64,000 bases of DNA from Boswellia sacra (lineage: Eukaryota > Streptophyta > Magnoliopsida > Sapindales > Burseraceae), in the NCBI GenBank assembly GCA_013180625.2, contig SNVD02013250.1:186001-250000 (forward strand), read 5' to 3'. Of the stretch, positions 45,950 to 58,853 are shown one piece after another; the stretch's first letter is position 1; every line of letters starts with the position of its first letter. Position numbers and translations under genes: made by a program. Under the pieces are notes generated by a model. That model did not search any database. It had not been told where the DNA came from and saw only the letters and a list, made by a program, of their open reading frames with translations.

Positions 45950-47340
45950 GCCTACTAAAAATCAAACATGATATCCTTGGGATGGTATATTCTGGACGCC
46001 TGAATGAATTTGCTCTTTATATGTTTATCAATAACATGTGCACTAGCCTGTTTGTGTTTTGGTGAAGTCCAGCTCTTGAACATGTATGATGATTGTTATA
46101 CTTTTTGACCTGGAAGAAATGGAAATCGGTAACCTTTGTTGCTTATAACTGCTATTTACAAGATTCAGCACGACATACGACCTCAAACCTTGTTGCGTTA
46201 GAGTTTTTCATCTTGAATTGAAAGTTGCGTCTTAATGCCAAATTCAATAACTTCTCACGAAACTCGATTTTGCTGTTAAATATATGCCCAACCGTAACCT
46301 GAATTCCATCAACTATAAATGATGTAGCATCATCATCAATTGTGGATGATGAATACATAATAAGAGGCATCCATTTAAATATGTTAGCCCGACGACTATC
46401 ATTTTCAAATCCCAAATTAGCTTCTTCAGTTAAAAAATTTGCACCTAATCCTGGCTCATTGTTTCACAACTAATCTCGCTGATGTTCGTGGAGTGAAGGA
46501 GTAGGTGTATATTTAATTGGGAAAGGAAAGGTAAAAGGCATATCCTCGTGCACTTCATTCAAAACCTCCTTGTGTCCATCATTAGCATTATGTAAACCAT
46601 TGACTAAACCTTTATTTGGATTTTGTCGATCAACATTAAAATCATTCAAACCATCACCCAGACTTAGAAACGAATAGTGCAATCATCGTTCTCATCATCA
46701 TCATTCTCATTAACATCATCATCATCATCATCATTAAAATCATCATCATCATCATCATTAAAATCATCATTATCACTCTCAATATTGCCTAAGATCTTAG
46801 ACTCTCTAATTCTATCAAGGTGACGTACTAATCTCAATGGCAATAAGGGGGCCACACCTTCTTCATCTTCACATAACACTCCAACTGACTGATACCCTAC
46901 ATGCCCTGAAGATTGCTAAAAGTCAAGGCCAACTTCATCATTAAGTTGTGGTTATGCAGAAACAAGAGTGGATTCACTTAATTGGTTGCTTCCACTTGCT
47001 AAACGAAACAAAGAGGGATGAGAAGAACTTTGTTTCTTCGATACTGCATTGGATCCTAACCTTCGTCCTTGCTTGTCCCTATCTTCAACTATGACAACTA
47101 GTGTTGTATATGGCTGCTGGTCCTCCAAACAATGTTATATGAAAAAAAACCATCTTTATCAGTCTCAATAGGAGTCGACAATGGTAGAACACCCTTAAAA
47201 GCAAATTGAAGCTCCAAACTTTTGTTTTGTTTACAAAGATCCTGACCCATTTTCGTACTTATACAGTCAACTAACTCATTATAAGTAATATACCTAGGAA
47301 TTATCAATGGCTTCAACCTCCCGTCAGTGTACTTATACAA
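45950..47340 (-). pseudogene. MuDR-type transposase remnant
   Basis: Read leftward: an N-terminal domain at 47,098-47,340 (PRYITYNELVDCISTKMG), an acidic Asp/Asn-rich linker at 46,680-46,790, then a MuDR DNA-binding-type segment at 46,152-46,415 (IEFREKLLNLALRRNFQFKM then ATRFEVVCRAESCK). It continues with stops as ATKVTDFHFFQVKKYNNHHT down to about 45,950. The catalytic DDE domain that should follow is absent. The element therefore cannot mobilise itself. Confidence 0.7.
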
Positions 47341-48067
47341 TTAACTAACTCATTATAAGCCATTTACATGTCGAATAAATTTTTCGGACACCTGACATAC
47401 AATGTTGAGAGCTTAGATGGAAGCTCAACATCGTGTGTCGAGCGCACTCGAAATCGTGTGTCGAATGCTCTTCCTTTTTGCCTGTAATACCATATTTCCT
47501 CTACGAATCTAACTTCTTTGCATATATAGGCAAAAACAACACTTCGCCTAAGCTCAGTTCATATAAATATTCATATTCTAAGCTAAATAATGCGGTTTAA
47601 AATAACAAAATATAAATATTTAACAACATTATAAGCTACGTCAATAATCGAAATTCATTTAAAGGGAGATTAGAGAGAGGTGTCTTACCTAATACTCAGA
47701 TTGATCTCGAAGATTGGACTTTCAAATGAAAGAGACAGTGGGATTGATGTTGACCCAGGTATGGCAACCCAAGAGGGGGGGTGAATTGGGTTTTTATTTA
47801 TAAAAACGGATTTAGAAAACTTTTCTTGAAAGATGAAAATTATTTAAATCTTTCTTTGAGAACAAAGGTGAAGAAGATGAAAATAGAATGATGCAATCAA
47901 GAGAATGGCAATAAAGAACAATCACAAGTGCAAGTAAATGTAAAGAGGAAAGGGATAGAGAGAGTGCAAACTCAATTTACGTGGTTCGGCAAACCTTGCC
48001 TACGTCCACGGGCTCCTAGCTCCACGAGCTAAGCTTTCCACTAAGTTGTAGAAATCTTTACAACTTG

Positions 48068-48330
48068 CTTGATGAACAACCTCACCAAGACTTTTTCTTC
48101 CAACCTTGATAACACCACTCCAAGAGTTCTTCTTGATGAACAACCTCACCAAGGCAACTTCCTTCAACTCTTGATAACACCACACCAAGAGTTCTTCTTG
48201 ATGAACAACCTCACCAAGGCAACTTCTTCTTCAACTCTTGATAACACCACACCAAGAGTTCTTCTTGATGAACAACCTCACCAAGGCAACTTCCTTCAAC
48301 TCTTGATAACACACAACAAGAGTTCTCTCA
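48068..48330. repeat. ~64-bp minisatellite in the solo LTR
   Basis: Four units of GATGAACAACCTCACCAAGG followed by CAACTTCCTTCAACTCTTGA and TAACACCACACCAAGAGTTC. Periods are about 60-66 bp. The open frame across it is a by-product of the repeat. Confidence 0.88.
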
Positions 48331-48629
48331 AGGATAACTATTATCCTTTACAATAATATCTCACTCTCACCACAATACAAGAACAAAGATAATTTTTACA
48401 ACAAAAGTATAACTCTCTTCAAAGAGTAGATAAATAATATAAAAGCTCTCTAGACTTGATATTTCTCTTGCTTTTTTTGCTTGATAAAATGCTTCTCTTG
48501 CACTTCTTGAATGCATGGGAGAATGGCTCCTTTTATAGGCAAATGAGATGAACTTAATCAAGTGAAGACACCATCTCCAAATTTTCTGCCCACCATAAAA
48601 ACCGTTAATCTTGTCTGCCATTTTTGTCA

Positions 48630-49330
48630 ATGTTTCGTTTGAAATTTGAAAATCTGTAAAACATAAAAGATCTGCACATTTGAATAAGCTTTCCAACGCA
48701 TCAAGAATCAAGTCATTTGGATATCTATAGCTCAAGATATGGCCAAAACACCATTCGGTGCTCATGTGACTTGATTTTTCTTTCTTGTGTCAGTCCACCA
48801 AATTGAATGATAATTCTGTCAGCCTTCCGTTTGAAATTTGAATTTCTTCAAAACATGAAAGATCTGCATATTTGAATAATCTTTCCAAAACATTAAGAAT
48901 CAAAGCATTTGGATATCTCTATCTTAAGATATGGCCAAAACACTATTCGGTGCTCATATGAGTTGATTTTTCTTCTCTGTATCAGTCCACCGAATTGCAT
49001 GTCAATTATGTCAACCTTCCATTTGAAATTTGAATTTCTTCAAAAAATATGAAATGTGCCCCATTAAGTTATCTTTCTAATGCCGCAAGAATCAAGTCAT
49101 TTTGATTTTTCTAGCTCAAGATATGTCCAAAGGAGTATTCGGTGCTCATGTCAGCTGCTTCCATTTGTCTTTCAACTTGCATGATGATTTGGACAACCTT
49201 GCACTTGAAATTTGAATTTCATTAAAACATATGAAATGTTATAAATTGAGTAAGCTTTCCAAAGGCTCAAGAATCACGTCATTTGGATATTTGTAGAGAT
49301 ATATATGACCAATTGATTGAACATTGCTCA
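48630..49330. repeat. ~190-bp tandem repeats in the solo LTR
   Basis: Four diverged copies start near 48,638, 48,824, 49,014 and 49,200 with TTTGAAATTTGAA(T/A). They continue with a TTTCCAA and AAGAATCAAG(T/C)CATTTGGAT phrase and CATTCGGTGCTCAT (weak in the last copy). No coding potential. Confidence 0.75.
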
Positions 49331-49765
49331 TGTGTCACATTCCTTGAGTCAATCCTTGTTCTTAAACTTTGGTGCCTTTAACATGTAGTCTTCTCCTTAG
49401 CTTCAACACTTCATTTTAATAAGCCTCTTCTTGATTTTAAAATTATTTCAATGATCTTACTCTTGCACATAAATAAACATGTTAGTAAATCTCAATTAAT
49501 CAATGTGTATTGTTATCATCAAAATTATCATGTAGCCTTAGGGCTAACAATTGATACAAACAACTTATGTTGAAGAGTGTTTTGAACAGTGGAGGAAGGA
49601 GGAAGAGAAGGATATTGCCTTGTTACATTTCGAATATTGAATTTACAAAGGTATTCAGGTCATTTTATGATTAAAAAGACTATAACATCAAAATTTTGTA
49701 GGACATGTCTATATTTCAATTAATCCTTTAATTTGGTCTTTTTTTTAAATTATCCCGAATTAATA

Positions 49766-50900
49766 TCAACCATATCCTTCGTATAATGATATAATTGACA
49801 AATATATATATAAGTTTCATATTCAAACGATAATTTTGATATAATTCTATTACTTGTCACATATTTTCATATTTATCTAGATATAATTGACAAATCAATT
49901 AACATATTTATTTCGAGTGGGGGAAGTACAACAAATTCCGGTAAGAAAAAGTAACGTCTAAAAATTGGTTTAAAACTTCATTCTTAACCGAAACTTCGTA
50001 TCTTTTTGGAAACTGAGGCATTTTAAAAGGACATGTTCACCCCAATGAAACAAAATTGATTTTGCACATCTTAACAGCAGGACCTTTAACTGCTAGTGTG
50101 TAACCACTTTGTTAGAGAATTTAATATTGATGCTATGCCTAAATTTAATATATAATTTAGGCTTTGAGCGGCTTAAACTAGATGAAATGGGTAACAGATA
50201 AGAGAGAAGGGATAAGGGAGACGGTAGGTGCCAGCTTTAGCTTTGAGTTGGAGGTGAAGAATAAAAAAGTTAATTAATAGTATTTGCTTTATATTATACA
50301 TTTATACTTTGCACTTGAAATTGTTAAAGTGATTTTTGTGCTTTGCACTTGAAATTGTCAATGGTTCAGTTGCCTCTGCTTCTAAAGTGTCCATCTGCAT
50401 TCGGCGCACCACCCCCGCACCCCACCGCCCCACCCCAAAAAAAAAAAAAAAAGAACAATAATTCATTTGTATAGTTGGTTTGTCGATGCTCTTTAGACCG
50501 ATGTTATAGTTAGTTTGTGTCCTATCAAGGTTCGGGTTGCGACCACGGCGATGGCAATTGGGCCAACAAACCAGACGAGAATGCGAAGTCACCATCAACT
50601 TAAACCTACTATTTGGGCCTAACCAAAGAGGGCACTACATTCTTTAAAAATGGGCCGATCCTGTAAGGAATTTATAGGCCCTGCAACATGAAATTAACTG
50701 AGTGTCTATAGAAATATTGTTCATAAGATTAAGCAGAAACTAATTGAAAAGCTAGCGGAACTGTGACAATACTATTAACAGATAAGCAAAAACTAGATGG
50801 AGATGACAATCAGTCTCCTTATTGTTAATATATAGTTGGCTCTATCAAGCAGATTCCTTAAACTACTTTGTGGAATGAGATAATTGTCAACCAGTGGCCT
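49766..50900. other. Intergenic sequence 3' of the transporter gene
   Basis: No gene recognised. A CACTTGAAATTGT phrase is repeated at 50,312 and 50,347, and a C-rich then poly-A tract lies at 50,410-50,452. The transporter's 3' UTR presumably occupies the last 100-200 bases before 50,926, but no poly(A) signal is clear beyond AATAAG at about 50,909-50,914. Confidence 0.5.
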
Positions 50901-50925
50901 TCAACTTATTGTTGAATGAAGCATA

Positions 50926-53900
50926 CTAAGCTATTTTGTTTAGTTTGATTCTCCTCAAAAATATGTAGGCCAGTAGCCGATATCCAACAACCATTGCCAC
51001 CATAGCTCCCACTTCCAGGCCTCCCTGATCGAGTCTTAGTTCTTTGATGAAGGGAGACACACAAGGGATTGATTCATCATCTGATCCTGAGCAACTGTAC
51101 TGGATTTTCAGGAGTAGCCTGTATGTGTGATAGTTGAAAGATATGTAGCGCACCCATATCATAAAAAATGGAACCTTCTGCAACAAATCATTGCAGGGAA
51201 ATCCTTCAGTTATCAATGGCAATGCTAACATGTAATAATTGACCATAGAGTAGTAAGTTATCTCTAGCCTTTTTCAACGAGGTACATGATTTGAATATAT
51301 TTGAATCATCTCACCTGAATAAAGAATCCACCAGAAAGCATGAAGGTCATAACAACAATAGATGCCACCGTTGTTGCTTTCTTCACATCCATGAATGCTG
51401 CACCTATGGTAAGTCCAAGGCCCTGCAATTTTTGAAGTTTAAAAAGAATCTAAGCAACAAAATTATATATTAATATAGCTTTAAGCTTTAATTTCTTTCC
51501 AAAATTTTTGTTTTTGTTGGATATAATATCACACCTGAGCAGCTACTATACTGAGGAAAACTGTAAGGACGGTCAGAAAAAAAGCAGTGAAGTCTGGCCT
51601 CAAGCCAACCATGAGATAGACAATCGCAAGGAACACTATGGGTAGTATGAGATCCAAAGGAAGATCACTTGTGTTTTTGGCTGCAAAATATGCACTGAGT
51701 TTGTACATGTCCACGGATCTTTCCTTAGCTAGCATTGCTCTTTCTTGTGGAAATGTGAAAATGGCAGCGAATAAAGGAAAGAAGGCCCAAAACACTGAAA
51801 TGAAGAACAACAGCCCTGCCTGCACAAAGATTAAATAATTACATCAAGACATTGACACAAAGGAGTTTACTCGAAAAATGTAATTAAAATTTGATTGAAG
51901 TTATTTTTGCCTGATCCTCAAGTCGCTTAGCAGATGAAACATCGGAATGGCACCAAAGCAAGCCAATGATTATAGCGGTGGATATAACTTGTGTTACACG
52001 CATACAGCTGAAGTACTCATGGCGTCTCTCCTTAAACCCCCTCCTCATGAGAATTGAAAACTGTTCCCACCAAGTTGCTTCACTTCCCCTGGAATTTAGC
52101 CTGTCCTGCATCTCATACTCACCTTCTACCAGGACAGGCTTTAAGAGCTTTCTTTTCTCCAATTTTGCAGCTTTTGCTTCATAGGCCTCCACAAGGTACT
52201 GCATAAGTAAACATCTATAATTAGATTGACATGCAAGACCATTTCATCATACCTGAAACATTGGCAATTTGATTGATCACCTCGTGAACATCATCTGGGG
52301 AGGGCCTTCTAGTTTGACAACTTTGATTTCCGGGCAACAACTTAACCTCCAATTCTGATGGAAATGATTTGTCCTTTACATTTCCATTTGCAAGATCAAT
52401 CAAAAACTCTGCTGGGTTCATTGCTATAAGAGGAGAACAACCAATTGAAAAGAAATGCAGCATTGCCTCCGAAGCTTTTCCAGAGTATAAGGAACACCCT
52501 TTTCCCAACAGGATGAGTTTGTCAAACTTACTGAAGAGTCTACTAGAGGGCTGATGTATTGTTGTCACCACTGTCTTGCCAGTCTGTGTAAGTGTAACAT
52601 ATCAAATAACAGTTATGAAATTTCTAAATTCCAAAAGTTAAGGCTAGGAAAAAAAAAATTTACCAGTGCTATACTATGTAGCATCTGAACAATTCTTAGT
52701 GCTGTTGTCGAATCAAGACCTGATGTTGGTTCATCTAAGAATAGAAGTGATGGATTAAGCAAGATTTCATTGCCAATGCAGACTCTTTTTCTCTCGCCGC
52801 CGGAAACCCCTCTCACAAATTTCCCTCCAATTATTGTATTTTGGCACCTGAAATAATTTAATGAATATTTGATATCATTTAACAGATGCCATTTCAGTGA
52901 GTCAGAGATCCGGCGTAGATAGTTGTTATAATTGACAGAGAGAGTGACCCATTGGCCCCTGCTGATAGGAAACAGATTAATTAATCGAGTTTCTTCCAGT
53001 TGAGGTTCAGCTGTATATACCCACGGGAGTTTAGGCGTTCTAGTTTCGGACAGAATTTTCAGATATTTAAAAATAGAATGTTGTTCACAAATGATGTAAC
53101 ACACTTGTGAAATTTCAATTACTTCAACCTTTTCAAATAAATGGGTTAGTGTATAAGGAAGCTTGATATAAAGCAAATTTGTGAAGCAATTTGACAGCAA
53201 TTTTTGTTGCCTGCTTTTTGAACTAGTAACGAAGAGAGCACCTTTCCAAGCCCAACTCGCTAATGACATTTGTAGCTCTTTGTTTCTTCTGCTGTCTAGT
53301 TAAGGTATTGGGAAGGCGGAGCAAAGCAGCATAGACTAAAGTTTCTCTGACCGTAAGGTGAGGGAACACAACATCATCTTGCATCACAAATCCAATCCTG
53401 ATTCATAAATACACATCTTGTCACCTAATCAGTAACAACTCATGGCAATTAAACGTATAATTAATCTAGGCAAACCACAGACATGCTTACCCAACAAATA
53501 TCATACCTCTTTTTAATGGATTTGTTATATGGTTGGTCATTGTAAGTGATGGTACCGCTATTAAGTTTGATCCTTCCGCTAATAAGATTAAGTAGAGTTG
53601 TTTTGCCACTTCCTGATGGTCCCATTATGGCAAGAACTTCTCCAGGATGTACTGAACCAGTAATTCCATTCAGTATGTGCTTCCCCCCATCAGAGCAATC
53701 TACACTCTTTACAGCTACCTTGTATTTGACGTCTTGAAACTTTAACCACCAAGAAATTAGATATATTATTTGCATAAGCTAATTTTAGGAGTAGAATTAC
53801 TTAAATTTTGATTGACAAGAAGATTAATAGTTATATCTACTAGTTTGTTGCTATTATACCTTGAGATATATAGGTAAGCTAGGCTCAATTTGTATTTTGT

Positions 53901-54510
53901 TGAACCCCCAGCTTTCGAGATCTTCTTCATGATCTGGATGCAATCGAGCAATTGCACTATCTCCTGTTTACAACGTCAAACTAGTCAGACTAATAAAAGT
54001 GTATTATCATCCAAAATATTAGAGCTGTTATGAGTAATCAGAACAAAGGGAAAACTCTGCTTTACTGCAATTGGGACTCCGAAGTTTCATGGAATCTGAG
54101 ATGTCTTCTGAAGGAAAACTGGCTCCGGCAAGTGGGAAAGAATAGCCTAAGTTATTGCTAGAAGCCCTACTGAGAATGGAACCCTTCTCATCAAAGTTCC
54201 CGGTAACATTATTAACGAGTTCATCTATATTGACCAAGAACTGGGCACTTAATGACTTCGTTTTGCGTTTAGTCCTTTGACAAGGCGATCTTGCTTTCCT
54301 GTCCAAGCTTTGGACCCTTCGTACACTAAGTTTACTCTCATCATTTTCATCTGATCCTGGCCGAACAATGCTTGAGGCTTTGCTGCTAAACTTCCTTTCA
54401 GCTACCACAGAAATGGCATCCGTTCCAGTACCAGATGCTTTTGCAGCTTCAGTATTCATCCCACCTAAAGTCCCGGATCCCTCACATTCAAGTTCTCTAA
54501 GCCGCTCCAT
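50926..54510 (-). CDS. ABCG22: ABC transporter G family, ABCG22-like half transporter, 785 aa
   Basis: Ten exons on the complement: 54,510-54,066, 53,963-53,860, 53,739-53,507, 53,397-53,242, 52,847-52,664, 52,583-52,281, 52,198-51,911, 51,819-51,535, 51,422-51,315, 51,177-50,926. Every phase closes, giving 785 codons plus stop. The N-terminal extension has [17 protein letters not shown] and SEDISDS, as in ABCG22. The nucleotide-binding domain has Walker [10 protein letters not shown] (223-231), signature VSGGERKR (327-334), Walker B LLFLDEP (347-353) and the switch histidine in TIHQPS (384). About six membrane helices follow from residue ~540 (for example [19 protein letters not shown]). Family knowledge places ABCG22 at the plasma membrane, with a stomatal water-loss phenotype in Arabidopsis; the substrate here is unknown. 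Nine introns are inferred, eight GT-AG and one GC-AG (after 51,911). No break was found. Confidence 0.9.
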
Positions 54511-54825
54511 CTGTGCTGCAACATTTATTCAACAAAAGAATGAATGTTAAGCTCAGTAAAGTAAGATTAGAAACAAATTTACACTAACTTCTTAGACAAG
54601 TTAGTTATTGACAGTAAGTTGCATGTTATGAGTTCATGAATCATCTTCTCTTACTATGTAAGTTTTAGAATTAGAAAATACAAAAATGATAGAGAGCTGA
54701 GAAAAAGTATGAAAAGCAGATTACTGGTATCAGATTTTTGAGTCCTGATCGGGCAGTGTAAGCAAGGGAATACTGAGAGCTCAAGGCAGTGCATTAAGTG
54801 TGCAGCAGACTGAAAGTTTATATAG
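54511..54825 (-). promoter_or_regulatory. 5' leader and core promoter of the ABCG22-like gene
   Basis: The complement shows CTATATAAA at 54,817-54,825, then a leader ending near GATACCA/GTAATC (about 54,724), a possible donor. CACAG stands immediately before the ATG, so a 5'-UTR intron is likely. Much of this region is duplicated at 39,140-39,300, where the TATA box is lost. Confidence 0.55.
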
Positions 54826-57097
54826 GCCGACTCTTAACTGTGTAAAATTGTTGTTGCCTGCATGGCTTTCAATTAATGTGTCCCAACAATTACTATGCGC
54901 CATTAACGGATCCAATCCTTGTCCATTAGTTTACTGCCCTTCCTGACAATTTCTGAAAGTACTTTTCTGTTTCTTTCACAAACAATAATCGACCTTTTAG
55001 ATTGAAGTTGACGTTTCTGAAGTACCATTTCAAAATCCAATGAAGATAAAGAGTGGAAAAAGTTGATTAATTAGAAACTATAATGCATCCAAACAGGCCT
55101 GTCTTATCTCATTGTTAATTCTCAATGCAGTAGACGGCTATGTGGCACAAATTTAAATCTTAATAGAAGATCAAACTCCATCCCCTGATTCCCCTTTAAT
55201 CGGTCAGTTAAGTGGCAACTACTAATGAGGTTCCATTTGCAATTACTGATTAGATGGGAGGGACAAGGATTAGAATGCCATTCCGCATTTGGCTGCCGCC
55301 TCATTTACAGCCACTAGCTAGAGCTATCAATGAGTCCAAATCTTGGGCAAGTTAAAGGAAGTTTCAGTATAGGGATGTATTGATTATTGCGTTGATAAAT
55401 TAGTAAACTGCATTAGATTTTCCTCATATTAAGTTTAGAGTAATGTTACCTATCCCAAAAACTTACCTTAAAATCATACATCACAAAGAACATGATATAA
55501 AATTAAAACTACTATATCAAATCATATTACTCATTACATTATCACACCATCCGCTTGGTAAACTTATATATTGAATACACATAATATAGGAAATGATCTG
55601 GGAAGAGTACTATTATTCTTAAGTTAATTACCGTCAATGTTTTGAGATTTATTTGCTAGTAAAAAGCAAATTGAGAATCTACAAAAGACTTTGTGCTGCT
55701 AGGTGATGAGTCGGCCTTATCAATATTTGATCCGAATATTCATCGCCTATATGCTAATTAGGAATTATCGAAAATCAAAAAGCGTAATGGGAAGTACATA
55801 GATTTGAATTCGCGAGGAGGGCAATCACATAGAAGTAGATCATAAGATTACCTATTTGGAGTTGCTTCATGTACTACACAGTATATTAGTTTTTGCTAAA
55901 TGTAAACCTCAAATCAAATTTTAGTTTAATGAGAATTTCTTGAAATTTATTTGACCAATTATATATGAGGAAAAGTGATAGAACACCGTATATTAGATGA
56001 AAAGTATTACTAAGGTAACACTTTGCACTCTCTCATCCGCTCTCTAGTTTATAGTATTTACATAAACTTATCAAATGATATTAATATCAAGTGGATCATT
56101 AAATCAATCACAAATCATTAAAATTTTTTATGGGTTCGTCAATTTAAAAAATAGTGTGAATAAAAGTTTTTTAGAAGAATTTCATTTACATTCTCATATG
56201 ATAATTAGGTTTTACTTTAAGACTATGGACACTAATGTTGCAATTAAAATCTAATGTAAGCAATGATGTTGTATTTATAAAATCTGCATATAAAATTCAT
56301 ATTTAAGTTAATATATTATCAAGTGAATAACAAAGATAAATATAAGAAAATCAATATAATAAATATCAAGAATTATAATGTCACAAAATTATCTAAGTAT
56401 TCTTTCCCTCTAAATTCTCCATCCATCAATTAAAGAACCAAAACCTTGGTCATTAAAATCAAAATATAATTAACAAACATTAAATGAGCTTTAGATTTAC
56501 ACGGTCCAATATAAATGAAAACTATTTAAGATTTACTTTTTAAGAGATTTAATTATTACATCTCACATTATTAATAAATAAGATTTTATATTAACTTATA
56601 AATATTAGTTTTATTAACTAAATAAAATACGTTTGTAACGCCAAATATCTACGTATAGTTCAAGATCAAACTTATTCATAATAAATAATAAATAATTGTA
56701 TATATAATCAATTCATATTATTAACTTTATATAATTTGATGTGATACAATCTTATTGAATGTATATATATTATTTATATTTATTGTAATTTTTCTAATTA
56801 TTATATAATATTTTCCATCAATAATAATTTGATAATATTGAATTGATTCTATAAATTGGTTACATACATAGAATTTATTTGATTGATAGTTAGGTCCAAA
56901 TGTTATAATAATACTCTTATATGACCGTATCTTATTGTCTATATTCAATATTATTAACCATCTAATAATGCTTTTGCAAATTCTACTCCTTCCGATTCTA
57001 ATTTCCAAGCAATGCTCTAATGTTATTTTAATTTCCATATGGTAATAAATACATGATATGATAATTAGTATGTGAATTGCGTCAAAGAGAGTGAGTG
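54826..57097. other. Upstream intergenic DNA of the transporter
   Basis: No gene seen. About 54,826-55,790 is the template of the duplicate at 39,140-44,790 (without Copia-2) and holds the empty Copia-2 target GTTGATTAATTA near 55,058. Beyond 55,800 the DNA is very AT-rich. Long frames at 56,727-57,107 are low-complexity and not credible genes. Confidence 0.5.
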
Positions 57098-57106
57098 GAA
57101 GTATCA

Positions 57107-57368
57107 AGTCCTGCTACGGTACAGCTGCTATACCCATACAGTAGTTGTACTATAGCATATAAAAAACGTAAAAATTTGTATAAAAATCGTAAGTTAGTGA
57201 AAAAAAATCGTATTTACGACTTTTACATATTTTATATTTACGAATTTTTTACACTTTTTTGACATTCAACTTTTATTCATTCGTTTACTACTTTTCAATA
57301 TGTTTACAATTTTCGTATAAATACACATTTGTTATATGGGTATAACAACTGTACCGTATCTTTTCTTG
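57107..57368. mobile_element. Fold-back MITE, Mutator-type
   Basis: The inverted ends contain TACGGTACAGCTGCTATACC on the left and TACGGTACAGTTGTTATACC on the complement of the right, followed on both sides by CATA. The 9-bp GAAGTATCA flanks the proposed ends (57,098-57,106 and 57,369-57,377). The interior is short A/T-rich inverted sequence with no gene. Exact ends are uncertain by a few bases. Confidence 0.7.
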
Positions 57369-57377
57369 GAAGTATCA

Positions 57378-58853
57378 CTCATGGCACATCAAACAAATGA
57401 AAAGTCAATGGTTTAAATGTGATTTTGAGTGGAGAAGTGCAAGTGCATGTGGACACGTGAACTTAGAAGAGAACAAGAGCGTGGGCGGTGCCCTCAATGA
57501 TTGGGCAACTTGAAATCAGAATAGTTGAGGACCATATATTTTGTACATTTTGGAGGCTTGTGTGGTGCGCATTTGTAGTTTCTGAGGAGCACGGTGACTC
57601 AACTCACTAAACATTTATCTGTCAACTTTTACCCTGGCAGAGAATTTCACATTTTCAAGATAAATTTGAAGCTAATTTGAAACATCTATAAGAATGTTTA
57701 ACCAAATTTGTTATAATTAAAAAAGAAAAGGTTTTTTTTCTTTTTGGTCTTGGGCATCCTTGAAAACACATACTGAATATATATAAAATGGTAAATAATG
57801 TTAAATATAATTTCCTATTTAAGATTTTTTTTTTTGTCTTTAATATGTGAAAGTTGAGATAACAAATAGACTAAAAAGAGTAAGATAGAAGACTCTATAT
57901 CCACGCTACAAAATGCATAACGTCCTTTCAAGCCAAAAGATCATCCACTAGCTAGATACTGTTAGCTAGTGCATTGATGGACATGGCCAGTTAACATTTT
58001 TATAGCCATTGAACGTGTAATTATTCTTACTTTTCTCCTTTTTCTCCACTGGGTAGTGTTTTCATCTTGTCACATTTTATACCCTAAATAGCTTCGAATA
58101 TTTGATTATAATAGAAATAAAACTTGATATGAACCTAACAGGAGTTATGAAAAAGGCAAGAGAGAAGCAGATCTAGAAGTTCAACTCTCTTGCTGTGACA
58201 CTACAGAGGAGTAGCTAAAAGGCCACAAAAAGAAGTGGAGAGAATGGCCCTAGCCAGCAAAGATCATGATCTTCTACTTGTACAAATCAGTTAATGTAAG
58301 CGGTTTCGAGTCCTTCACGGCATGTCTATTATGGATATAATATTATCGACTAGCCAAATCAATTACCACTCGGAACCAACCGATTTGAGGTTGCAGATGA
58401 CTAGCCCTTTTCATGCATATGATCTCAATTATCAACCAAGCTTTTCTCCTATAAAAATGACCCGTCAGAGAGCTTTAAGAAGTGTTCAAAAGAACGTGCA
58501 GTACTGGTCTCTTAACAACAACCGCGTGCCAAGCCATTAGCCATCAATGCCTTAATTGAAGTTTCTGGATGATGTGAATTGTTGGCAAGACAAAGCCAAG
58601 TGAATTCTCAGCAGATTGTGACAAATACTGGGAGGAGTAGTTGCCCATGGCCATGGATTGCAACAAAAGCTAGGTTTATTTGCAGTTGGGGGGATTTCAA
58701 AATTTTGATTTGTCCTGATCAATGATAATTTATATCAGTTTTAGTTCATAATATTTATGTTACATATTAAGACATCTTTTATTGGAGAGTTAATTAATAC
58801 TTGAAAGAGATGCGTATGCGAAAGTTCATTGTTGAATAAGGAGATGGTTAGGC
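57378..58853. other. Intergenic sequence, no recognised gene
   Basis: A 72-codon frame at 58,322-58,540 and its surroundings have ordinary base composition but no family I know. The rest is AT-rich. Confidence 0.4.

Larger units (their letters stand above)
47748..49549. mobile_element. Solo LTR (1,802 bp) nested in MULE-2
   Basis: It starts TGTTGACCCAGGTATGGC, ends CCTTAGGGCTAACA, and is flanked by an exact 5-bp duplication ATTGA (47,743-47,747 and 49,550-49,554). It contains the phrase CAACCCAAGAGGGGGGGTGA, a minisatellite and ~190-bp repeats, but no retroelement proteins. A solo LTR of a large retrotransposon is the simplest reading; orientation is unresolved. Confidence 0.7.
44802..49756 (-). 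mobile_element. Mutator-like element with decayed MuDR transposase (MULE-2)
   Basis: Inverted ends of about 100 bp: the left starts GGGAAAATTCAAAAAATAGG and the complement of the right starts GGGATAATTTAAAAAAAAGA. Shared inner text includes CAAATTAA, TTAATTGAAATATAGAC and TCCTA(G/C)AAAATTTT. The 9-bp flanks AAATTAATA and GAATTAATA match at eight positions. The 4,955-bp element holds transposase remnants on the minus strand and a nested 1.8-kb solo LTR. Mutator superfamily membership rests on the long inverted repeats, 9-bp duplication and MuDR-like protein. Confidence 0.85.

Noticed and set aside
46664..46879. Acidic Asp/Asn-rich frame as a separate gene
   Set aside because: A GAT/CAT triplet repeat lies in line with the MuDR-like pieces on both sides; it is best read as the linker of the decayed transposase.
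48068..48330. Regular repeats that superficially look like a CRISPR array
   Set aside because: The units are directly abutting minisatellite copies without unique spacers, inside a solo LTR of a plant genome.
51638..52554. Plus-strand frames across the transporter
   Set aside because: These are antisense shadows of transporter exons on the minus strand.
56727..57107. 126-codon Ile/Tyr-rich minus frame
   Set aside because: An expected by-product of extreme A+T content, ending at a MITE boundary; no protein-like features.
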